From Sutterella sp. (GTDB lineage: Bacteria; Pseudomonadota; Gammaproteobacteria; Burkholderiales; Burkholderiaceae_F), in assembly GCA_020025955.1 (NCBI GenBank), contig JAHHRF010000030.1, positions 1 through 21,945 on the forward strand: 21,945 nucleotides of DNA, read 5' to 3'. A program made the translations under genes and the position numbers. The notes beneath the pieces were generated by a model, which worked only from the letters and a program-made list of their open reading frames with translations, was not told the DNA's origin and searched no databases. Shown here piece after piece: positions 15,018-21,945 of the stretch. Position 1 is the first letter of the stretch, and each line of letters begins with the position of its first letter.

Positions 15018-17240
15018 TTAGAAGAAATAACGCACCCCAACGTTAGCGGTGGGCTTACGCTTCCCCTTCTGGTGAGACTGCGTGGCAATGTCCCCATAGA
15101 CCTGCCAACGCTTCTTCGTAAAGCTCACCCCAAGACCGTATTCAAACCACGTGTCTTTACGGTGGACCTTACGGGTATCGGACTCTTTGGGCATGGTGAG
15201 TTTCACGGTTTGCTTCCCACCAAACTCACGAAGGACATCCCCCTTAACGTAGACGGCAAACCCACTTTCAAAGGACTTCGAGAGGTTGAGCCCCACACGG
15301 CTCACGACACTCACGTAAGCGCCTTCGTGCACTTTAAGCCCGTTGGTGAGGGTGTAGTCCGTTTCAGCAACACGCATCACGCGCACCTGAGCGCTCGGCT
15401 CCAACATAAAGCGGTTCCCGAGATCAATCCCGTAACCCACTTCAGTGCTCACATTCGTGCGGGTATGGCTAGCCTGGGCCGTATAAGTCTTCTTATCCCT
15501 ATCCATCGCCTTAATGTGGCTCTTTAAGTGATGGAACCCCAGGGCCGTATCCCAATAAAAGCCGTTGTCCATGTGACGGGTGAAGTAAAGGTTCACACCG
15601 TAATCCTTAAAGGTCTTGTTCTTACCGTAGTCAACCGTTGCTGATACAGTCTGCACGGCGTTATCGCGTACCCAGTTATGCAGGTACCCCGACTCCACCT
15701 TATTGAAGTCACCTAAGCGGCGAGCACGAGACCAGACGCCATGCGTTTCTTTACGCACTTCGCCCATCCCGACACGTTGACGGTAGCTATCCCCCGTGCG
15801 TAAGAACAAATAGCGGTCACCCATCTGACGATTCACGTCCACAACAACCGGCGTGTCGTCATGCGTGGGGATGATTTTCTTTAAGTACCAAGGGGTGTAC
15901 TTGTCTTTATTTAACGGACCTTTTTCAAGCTTGTACTTTTCGAAGAAGATCCCTTTATCGCTATCTTTGGCTTTGAATTCACCTTGTTCATCCTTGACGA
16001 AAACCAAAATGGTTTGGTCTGCGCCATCGATACCCGTCCCCTTATTTTCAAGCTTCAGATAGTGCGTCCCAGTATGGGTACCTTCGACTTGAATACGGTC
16101 AGCATGCTTATTTTGGGTGGCATCCACATTGAGAATGAAGGTACCGCCCTGCCCATCTTTAGCGGTAAGGTCGTTAGTGATCACCACGTCACGGAATTTG
16201 TTCTCTTCGTGGTCAAAAATTACCGAACTATCTTTATTCAGCTCTAAATGAGACAACTGATGCACAACGGGCTTCGTAGGATCCTCACTACGAGTGAGGG
16301 CACCCTTTAATTTCCATACGGCACCGTTTGAGAGCTCCAAATGCGTCCCCTCAGATGCAATATGGGTACGATCGTTATCTGAAAAGTCGAAAATGGCACC
16401 TTCAATGAACGAATCCTTTGTCGTTAAGCGCAAGTTGATTCGATTCTTATGACCGATCTTGTCTGAGTTTTGGGTGGCAATATTCCCCGTGATCTTTACA
16501 TTCGGGTTATTGGAAGACTTTTGATTAATGTTGATGGTATTGCCCTCTGCGGGATACGTCGGCACTAAATGATCTTGAGCATAGCCATTCCCAACATTGC
16601 CGTTGATGACGATTTCGTCCTTGGCCTCAACATTAATCTTATTATTTTTAACCGGTGAATTTGCTAAAGCATAAAAGCCAAGGACATTCCTAGTCACTGG
16701 ACCTTTCTCTGCCTTTCCAACAATACTTAAGTTGATTTTGTCGGCAAAGAGATTAAGCGTTGCATTGGACGAATTCTCAATGGTCATCATTGCGGGCGGC
16801 AAACCTTTCACAGGGTCAGACACGCGCGGAACACTTGTAATCGTCAAAGACGACAGCGGCTTCTTTTCTGTACCAAAATTGACCGTGAGATTGTCAGCTT
16901 TAGAAGCCAACAACACCGCTAAATTCGGATTCTCATTTTCCAATTCAACGGTTTCGGCTTCGATGGTATAAGTCTTCCCTTTGGCCTTGCTATTGAAATA
17001 CAGCATGGCCTTCTCCTTATCTTCAGTATTCTTTTCATAAATGACATGAAGGTCTTTCGTCATTAAAGAAAGACGATTCTTATCCTGTTTATCCTCTTCA
17101 AACAAACTAATAATTTTTGCGTTTTTCGGAATCGGGTTATTGCGATCCGCCGCCACCGCCCCCAGCGACATCATCATGAGCGCTGTGATCGGCAACACGC
17201 GAAAAGGTATCGATGTAAACATCGTACGAGCGTGAGTCAT
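15018..17240 (-). CDS. Autotransporter outer-membrane protein (type Va), paralogue 1
   Basis: Secreted or surface-displayed autotransporter of 740 aa. Order: signal peptide (MTHARTMFTSIPF start, cleaved after LGAVAA near residue 31), a beta-rich passenger (about 32-465) and a C-terminal beta-barrel (about 475-740) ending in the aromatic VRYFF. The passenger has the beta-helix rungs VKITGNIATQN and TKDSFIEGAIFDF, and a GTFILNVDATQ / GTHYLKLEN / ILVFVKDEQGEFK segment before the barrel that resembles the autochaperone part of pertactin-like passengers. No protease triad, RGD or lipase GDSL motif was noticed, so function (adhesin or other) is unknown. The ATG at 17240 is chosen because AAGGAGGT lies five bases upstream; an ATG at 17276 would add 12 residues without a site. 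It is the closest of the tandem set to tamAB. Confidence 0.9.
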   Translation of the reverse strand: MTHARTMFTSIPFRVLPITALMMMSLGAVAADRNNPIPKNAKIISLFEEDKQDKNRLSLMTKDLHVIYEKNTEDKEKAMLYFNSKAKGKTYTIEAETVELENENPNLAVLLASKADNLTVNFGTEKKPLSSLTITSVPRVSDPVKGLPPAMMTIENSSNATLNLFADKINLSIVGKAEKGPVTRNVLGFYALANSPVKNNKINVEAKDEIVINGNVGNGYAQDHLVPTYPAEGNTININQKSSNNPNVKITGNIATQNSDKIGHKNRINLRLTTKDSFIEGAIFDFSDNDRTHIASEGTHLELSNGAVWKLKGALTRSEDPTKPVVHQLSHLELNKDSSVIFDHEENKFRDVVITNDLTAKDGQGGTFILNVDATQNKHADRIQVEGTHTGTHYLKLENKGTGIDGADQTILVFVKDEQGEFKAKDSDKGIFFEKYKLEKGPLNKDKYTPWYLKKIIPTHDDTPVVVDVNRQMGDRYLFLRTGDSYRQRVGMGEVRKETHGVWSRARRLGDFNKVESGYLHNWVRDNAVQTVSATVDYGKNKTFKDYGVNLYFTRHMDNGFYWDTALGFHHLKSHIKAMDRDKKTYTAQASHTRTNVSTEVGYGIDLGNRFMLEPSAQVRVMRVAETDYTLTNGLKVHEGAYVSVVSRVGLNLSKSFESGFAVYVKGDVLREFGGKQTVKLTMPKESDTRKVHRKDTWFEYGLGVSFTKKRWQVYGDIATQSHQKGKRKPTANVGVRYFF

Positions 17241-17267
17241 AAAGACCTCCTTTTTCTTGGTGGGTAG

Positions 17268-17314
17268 AAAAAGCAACCGAAGGGGGTGTTAATGGATTGT
17301 TTTACCCCTTCGGT
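17268..17314 (-). promoter_or_regulatory. Attenuator-like hairpin in the leader of autotransporter 1
   Basis: ACCGAAGGGG (17276-17285) and CCCCTTCGGT (17305-17314) form a perfect 10-bp stem with a loop of about 19 bases. On the transcript the stem is followed by TGC and then five T residues (17272-17268), about 27 bases before the start codon. The shape is that of an intrinsic terminator placed in the 5' leader, so conditional termination is plausible. Confidence 0.55.
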
Positions 17315-17604
17315 CGCCTACGTTTGATAAGCAGTCAGGATCGGACAGATCCGTTCTGCGAAACACACGTACTCAAACGTTCACTCATCATAGAAAGAGA
17401 GAATTCGTCAAGAACAAAGCGCCTTCATTCGTCACATTTTGTGTAAGGCGGGAGCAAAAGAATTCCGTCACATAAGAATTCGGAATTTTTGGAACGGTCG
17501 ATTTTTAAAGATTGGGATTTTCGACTTTTTAGTAATGAAGTGATTAGGTCGGCTTTTACAATTTGTTGTCGCGTTGTTTTCACAGGACTTTATTCCCGTC
17601 ATAC
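17315..17604. other. Upstream region of autotransporter 1 with repeated TTC-CGTCA words
   Basis: No gene. It must hold the promoter for autotransporter 1; a minus-strand TATGAT near 17390 is the best -10 candidate, without a good -35. The words TTCGTCA (17404-17410 and 17428-17434), TTCCGTCA (17463-17470) and TTCCCGTCA (17593-17601) recur, with one more TTCGTCA in the neighbouring terminator stem (17627-17633). Such clustering could mark a regulator binding region. Confidence 0.4.
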
Positions 17605-17642
17605 AAAAAGACCTTGCATGACGAAATTCGTCACACAAGGTC
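17605..17642 (-). terminator. Intrinsic terminator of autotransporter 2
   Basis: GACCTTG (17610-17616) pairs with CAAGGTC (17636-17642), with an inner TGACGAA/TTCGTCA stem. On the minus strand it is followed by five T residues (17605-17609). It starts about 28 bases after the stop codon and shares the ACCTTG/CAAGGT core with the other two autotransporter terminators. Confidence 0.9.
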
Positions 17643-17669
17643 CACTTGAATTAACGTGTTGTTAACCGG

Positions 17670-19916
17670 TTAGAAGGCCACACGTACCCCAAGGTTAGCA
17701 CTCGGTTGACGCTTAAACTTCTGGCGCGCCTGCGTGGAGAAGTCTCCGTAGACTTGCACCTTGGAATTAACCGCAACGCTCATCCCGACGCCATACTCAA
17801 ACCACGTACCCTTATGCGTTAAGCCATAAGCGTGAACGTCTTTGAAGACGAGATCTTGTTTGCCCTTCATTTCACGAAGTACGTCGCCCTTGGCGTAGAC
17901 CGTTAAGCCGTTATCCCAGGCTTTCGAGAGCGTCACCCCTAAACGGCCCACTAAGCTCGTATAAGCCTTTTCATGGACCTTAAAGCCGTCTTTAAGCATA
18001 TAGGTGGGACCGGCCACACGCATGAGGCTCACTTGAGCGCTAGGTTCAACGGAAAGCCCGTGTCCTAACCCAACAGGTAAGCCCACTTCGGTGCTTACCT
18101 TCGTATAGGCTTGGCGGGTGTCCCCTGAGACATATAAGCCAGACAACCCGTCCTTGAAGGTGTTCTTTAAGCTATGAAACGCCGCCACGTTATCCCAGTA
18201 GAGACCATTGGGATAGACCTGGGTGTAGTAGACGTTAACGCCATAGTCCTTAAAGCCCTTCTTTTGACCGTATTCGATCCCAGCACCGACTTCTTGCGTT
18301 AAGCCCATGGAGGCAAACTGATGGGTGTAACCAGACTCTACCGACGTCACCCCATGATGGCGTACACGTGCCCAGAGGTTGTTGGGGTGATGGGGATTCA
18401 TGCCAGTGCGAGCACGATACGAATCCGTACGGAGCAATAACGCATACTTGTCGCGGGCATAGTCCAAGACCTGCGGCACGAGCTTCGGCGTTTGCTTAGA
18501 GGCCTTCAAGAACCAGACGGTCTTTTGATCCTTCGGGTTCGTTTCCTTCTCTAACGAGTACTTCACGAAGACGTTTTCATTCGGGGCATCCGTGAGTTTG
18601 AATTCACCCTTTTCTTTCCCCACAAAGACGAGCTTCGTGCCATCCGCACGTTCATCGTCTGGGCGCTTATCAAAGGCGATGTAGTGCGTACCGGTATGTT
18701 CACCGTTAATCGAAAGCTGGTCCGATTTATCTTTCTGCGTCGGGTCGATATTTAAAACAAACGTACCCCCAGCTTTAGCGGGATCAGTCGTCTTCAATTC
18801 ATGGTGGACGATGATTTTCTTGTAGCCCCCCGTCGGACGATCAAAAAGAACCTGGCTCCCTGCATTTAACGTGAGGGTATTTAACTGCGAGGCGATAACC
18901 TCTTTGGAGTCCCCATTGGTTAACTGCCAAATCGCGCCGTTCGTGAGCTCTAAGGTAGTGCCTTCGCCCTGCTTTAACTCCGTAAAGTTCCAGTCAAGGA
19001 TTTGCCCCTTTAAGAAGGAGTCCTTCGTAGTCATGCGAACCCAGATTTGATTCTTTCGTCCGCGGTTAGAGTTATTCGTAGCAATCGTGCCCGTGATCTT
19101 TACCGTCGGATTGTTCGTCTGGGTTTGATTAATGAAGATGGAATTTTCTTCGCCACGATAGTACATCCCAGCCACATCGTTTTGCACATCCGGCTTGTTG
19201 GACTTGAAATCAAAGCCTTGTGCCACACCGTTGCCAATGTTGCCGTTAATCACAATAGAGTCAGTGGCTTCAACATTGATTTGGTTTTGTTTAACGACCG
19301 TACTGGAGTCCCCGTAAAAGCCCAAAACATTGCGACCTTTCGCCTTATCGTTAGCAGGAAGACTTTCTAAATGAATGTTCTTAGCGTAAAGGTTGATCTG
19401 ACTGCCTATGGCACGCTGCAAAGCGAGAACAGCGGTTTCCTTATTTTGCGCAACACTCTTAATGGTCAGATTCTCTAAAGGCGCTTTATCGGTGCCCAGG
19501 AAGACTTTTAAGTCTTTAACCCCGTTATCGATCAACAACACCGCCCCCTCTGGGTTTTCATTGGTTAAGGTCACATTGGTAGACAAAACCGTATAACTCT
19601 TGGACTTGTCATTGGTAAGAGGTTTTTGTTTATTACCATCCAAAACCAATAACCCATTCAATGACAACGGAGGCTCTGTGGACTTGGCCGACAAGGTGTC
19701 GGTGATATTGTTGAATCGCGTTAAGAATTGATCATTAGCACCGCCTTTATCTTTATGTTCAAAGAAACCACTCAATTCGGCGTTGACTTCATTCAAGTCA
19801 ACCCCTTGCTTCGGCGCATCCGCCGCCTGCGCCGGAGAAAGTGCCATGGTCGACACCATGAGTGCGGCCCAAGGTAAAACGTTAAACGGAAGGGGTGCGA
19901 GTGAATCGCGAATCAT
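17670..19916 (-). CDS. Autotransporter outer-membrane protein (type Va), paralogue 2
   Basis: 748-aa paralogue of its neighbour. Signal peptide: MIRDSLAPLPF start, hydrophobic core, cleavage after SPAQA near residue 31. The passenger runs to about 480, with VKITGTIATNNS (272-283), TTKDSFLKGQILDW (296-309), GTFVLNIDPTQ and GTHYIAFDK as in paralogue 1. The C-terminal barrel (about 490-748) begins near LLLRTDSYRARTGMN, contains LWARVRHHG, and ends NLGVRVAF with a terminal Phe. The barrel and the pre-barrel segment are much more alike between the paralogues than the N-terminal 250 residues, which fits diversification of the exposed part. AAGGAG seven bases before ATG 19916 supports the start. Cargo function is not recognisable. 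Confidence 0.9.
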   Translation of the reverse strand: MIRDSLAPLPFNVLPWAALMVSTMALSPAQAADAPKQGVDLNEVNAELSGFFEHKDKGGANDQFLTRFNNITDTLSAKSTEPPLSLNGLLVLDGNKQKPLTNDKSKSYTVLSTNVTLTNENPEGAVLLIDNGVKDLKVFLGTDKAPLENLTIKSVAQNKETAVLALQRAIGSQINLYAKNIHLESLPANDKAKGRNVLGFYGDSSTVVKQNQINVEATDSIVINGNIGNGVAQGFDFKSNKPDVQNDVAGMYYRGEENSIFINQTQTNNPTVKITGTIATNNSNRGRKNQIWVRMTTKDSFLKGQILDWNFTELKQGEGTTLELTNGAIWQLTNGDSKEVIASQLNTLTLNAGSQVLFDRPTGGYKKIIVHHELKTTDPAKAGGTFVLNIDPTQKDKSDQLSINGEHTGTHYIAFDKRPDDERADGTKLVFVGKEKGEFKLTDAPNENVFVKYSLEKETNPKDQKTVWFLKASKQTPKLVPQVLDYARDKYALLLRTDSYRARTGMNPHHPNNLWARVRHHGVTSVESGYTHQFASMGLTQEVGAGIEYGQKKGFKDYGVNVYYTQVYPNGLYWDNVAAFHSLKNTFKDGLSGLYVSGDTRQAYTKVSTEVGLPVGLGHGLSVEPSAQVSLMRVAGPTYMLKDGFKVHEKAYTSLVGRLGVTLSKAWDNGLTVYAKGDVLREMKGKQDLVFKDVHAYGLTHKGTWFEYGVGMSVAVNSKVQVYGDFSTQARQKFKRQPSANLGVRVAF

Positions 19917-20396
19917 GGAAATCTCCTTTTTAATTTTTCTCTTTCATGAAGTGTGTGTAGAGTCGACTCGCGATAAGCCAACACACCTCTTAGTTCGCTC
20001 GTTGAAACGTCTGCGTCAGTTCTACGCTGTAAAACACAGAGCCTTCAAAGCGACCACTTCATCTTATGGAGTTCCATCTGGGGTTTAATACCCTACTCAT
20101 TGGAGGGCTAAGGGGTTGAACCGAAGAACAAAAGGACTTCGCCCACGGTCAATTTGGAACGCAGAAATAAAAGAAAAATCGAATTTGGGATTCGCACTCA
20201 AATTGCTTCCCAGGCGTCTTGAAACTTTTTACATTTGGTTGTTGTTTTATTGGCGTATTACACAAAGTTCACACACCTTTTCAAGTCGCCATTGTTCATG
20301 ACGGGATTAACCCCTTTACGCTAAGCCGTTCATATTTGGGGAATAAATCGTGATTTATGACATTGAGCCCTTAATGCGACTTCCCAACACCTAAAT
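19917..20396. other. Upstream region of autotransporter 2
   Basis: About 480 bases without a gene; short plus-strand frames here (19783-20088, 20116-20301) have no family features. The minus-strand promoter should lie here; GTATTAAAC near 20090 and CATAAGAT near 20068 are weak -10 candidates. Close to the start codon the leader holds a stem: ACACAC (19981-19986) can pair with GTGTGT (19953-19958), enclosing the 10-bp palindrome GAGTCGACTC (19960-19969). Confidence 0.45.
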
Positions 20397-20434
20397 AAAA
20401 AAGAACCTTGACAGGACACCCCATCAAGGTTCTT
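20397..20434 (-). terminator. Intrinsic terminator of autotransporter 3
   Basis: AAGAACCTTGA (20401-20411) and TCAAGGTTCTT (20424-20434) form a perfect 11-bp stem with a 12-base loop; on the minus strand the stem runs into a T-rich tail (20397-20402). It starts about 20 bases after the stop codon. Confidence 0.92.
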
Positions 20435-20454
20435 CCATGACGACACTTTGTCTC

Positions 20455-21945
20455 TTAGAAGGTTACGCGCAGCCCAACGTTAGCCGTCACATCGTTGTAG
20501 TCATGGTTCTTGGCACCTAAACATTTGGCTAGGTCACCATAGAGCCGGACATTGGGTTTGAGGGACACGCTAAAGCCCACCCCCACATCAAACCACGTGT
20601 CTGTGCGCTTCACCGTTTCCGTATAAACGGGTTTCCCCACGGGTCGCATCGTAATCGTTTGCTTACCCTTTAATTCGCGCAAGACGTCGGTCTTGGCGTA
20701 AAGCGTAAAGCCACGATCAAAGGTTTTCGAAACATTAACCCCTAAGCGCGCAATCGCACTCGTGTACGCGCCCTCTTCAACCTTTAAGCCGTTGGTGAGT
20801 GTGTAGTCGGGCCCCGCCATGCGAGTGAGCGTCAACTGGGCACTGGGTTCAATGACGAGCCCTCGCACCAAGGGTTTAGCCATCCCGACTTCAAAACTCA
20901 CCGCCCCATAGGTTTGACGGTAGTCGCCTCGGACGTCTTCTACTGCAAAGTTCGTCTTCACGTTATGGAGGCGCGCCACCGTATCGACATAAAGTCCGTC
21001 ATGGCGAACCGTATAGGCAAGGTTCACGCCAAGGTCTTTAAAGGTAGAGTCCTTCCCATATTCGAGACTCACTGTGACTTCATGGGCATCCAGTCCGTCT
21101 TTTAAGGCGACGGTGTAACCCGTCTCAAGTGCCGTGAGGTCACGATGGCGTACGCGTCCCCAGGCGCCGGGCGTCCCGTCTCCGATGCCTACGCGTGCAC
21201 GGTAGGTGTCGGTGCGGTGGATAAGCCCGTATTTGTCTTCCAAGGTAGACGCAACGGCTTGGGCTACCGGTGTCTTTTGATCGGTCACCACGGTTTCATC
21301 CAAGAACCAAATCGTCTTAAATTCGGCCGCCGTCGGGTCCTCACGTTTGGCTAAGCGATACTTCTGGAAGAACACCCCATTGGCGTCATCAAACGCTTTA
21401 AAGTCCCCTTCTTCATTGGCTACGGAAATGAGAGTCGCGTCTTTGAGCTTATCGGCACCCGTCGCAACATTCTTTAATTCAATGTAGTGCGTGCCCGTGT
21501 GTTTCCCGCTAATTTCGAGTTTGTCAGAGTCCCCCGTCTCACCGTTTACATTCATCGTGAAGATCCCGCCCTTCGGGGTGGTGCTCTTTAATTCCGAATC
21601 AATGTAAAGGGTCTTAAAGTCCGACTCGTGACTAAAGACGACTTTGCTCTGATCGTTAAGCGTCAGCGTCGCCAACTCCGAATCCGTTTCCATACGGAAG
21701 TCTGGATCTGTGGGCGCCTTGTTGTAATTTCTAAAGGCGGCATCCTCAACAAACCAGGTGGCTCCATTCTCTAGCGTTAAATGGGTGCCTTCCGTGGCAG
21801 TACGGGTGACATCATTAAAGTAGTAGTCCGATACCATCCCGCGCAAGAACGAATCGGCGGTCGACAGCCGCAAATTCAATTGATTCCCGCGACTGGGGTG
21901 AGGGTCGAAAATTAGACCTGTTAGGTTTAAGTACTTTGATGTTGT
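20455..21945 (-). CDS. Autotransporter outer-membrane protein (type Va), paralogue 3 (partial, N-terminus beyond window)
   Basis: The last 496 residues of a third tandem autotransporter; the frame stays open to the right edge. The first visible residues (KYLNLTGLIFDPHPSRGNQL, then NLRLSTADSFLRGMVSDYYF) line up with the VKITG...NRINLRLTTKDSFIEG segment of its neighbours, so the true start and signal peptide lie outside. An internal TTG at 21879 is not the start. The passenger tail has GGIFTMNVNGETGDSDKL and GTHYIELKN. The barrel begins near GLIHRTDTYRARVGIG with WGRVRHRD and ends NVGLRVTF. Near the end, AKCLGAKNHDYND replaces the basic TQSHQKGKRK-type stretch of the paralogues and brings a cysteine, unusual in an outer-membrane barrel. 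Expected to be surface-exposed, with TamA/TamB or BAM as assembly factors. Confidence 0.9.
   Translation of the reverse strand, partial: TTSKYLNLTGLIFDPHPSRGNQLNLRLSTADSFLRGMVSDYYFNDVTRTATEGTHLTLENGATWFVEDAAFRNYNKAPTDPDFRMETDSELATLTLNDQSKVVFSHESDFKTLYIDSELKSTTPKGGIFTMNVNGETGDSDKLEISGKHTGTHYIELKNVATGADKLKDATLISVANEEGDFKAFDDANGVFFQKYRLAKREDPTAAEFKTIWFLDETVVTDQKTPVAQAVASTLEDKYGLIHRTDTYRARVGIGDGTPGAWGRVRHRDLTALETGYTVALKDGLDAHEVTVSLEYGKDSTFKDLGVNLAYTVRHDGLYVDTVARLHNVKTNFAVEDVRGDYRQTYGAVSFEVGMAKPLVRGLVIEPSAQLTLTRMAGPDYTLTNGLKVEEGAYTSAIARLGVNVSKTFDRGFTLYAKTDVLRELKGKQTITMRPVGKPVYTETVKRTDTWFDVGVGFSVSLKPNVRLYGDLAKCLGAKNHDYNDVTANVGLRVTF

Noticed and set aside
15072..15527. Plus-strand frame of 151 codons over the barrel of autotransporter 1
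   Set aside because: Antisense to a well-supported beta-barrel coding region; no recognisable domain.
17241..17276. Longer start (ATG 17276) for autotransporter 1
   Set aside because: AAGGAGGT sits five bases before ATG 17240, and the extra residues overlap the leader hairpin and spoil the signal peptide.

Overview
The window reads as chromosomal DNA of a betaproteobacterium. The best guess is a host-associated member of the Burkholderiales, possibly Sutterellaceae. This rests on the short H-NS-family protein with a WSGRGRAPHW-type DNA-binding core, the TamA/TamB pair, and the run of mid-sized paralogous autotransporters. It is inference from protein character, not from a marker gene. No RNA genes, CRISPR arrays, insertion sequences or phage genes were seen.

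Left part (1-4240, minus strand): an inducible ornithine decarboxylase operon, speF then potE (potE runs off the left edge). It turns ornithine into putrescine, consumes a proton and exports putrescine in exchange for ornithine. The standout is upstream of speF: a 33-codon ORF (3638-3739) with its own ribosome binding site. Its peptide matches the enterobacterial ornithine-sensing arrest peptide SpeFL (RRxxHIMxFAxRxxF, followed by F and A at matching spacing). It is followed by a hairpin over its stop codon and by a C-rich, G-poor tract, as expected for Rho-dependent leader control.

Middle (4264-8577): a BetT-like choline/betaine transporter of the BCCT family and an H-NS-type nucleoid protein lie on the minus strand, each with an intrinsic terminator; the H-NS gene also has a near-consensus promoter. 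Divergent to them on the plus strand is a diverged Sfp-type 4'-phosphopantetheinyl transferase.

Right part (8680-21945): tamA and tamB overlap on the plus strand (TAATG). Facing them are three paralogous type V autotransporters in tandem on the minus strand, the last cut by the right edge. TAM is an outer-membrane assembly module first tied to autotransporter biogenesis, so machine and likely clients sit side by side. Each autotransporter gene ends in a terminator with the same ACCTTG...CAAGGT stem core, which suggests duplication of whole units. The two complete ones carry different structured 5' leaders, one of which looks like a transcription attenuator.
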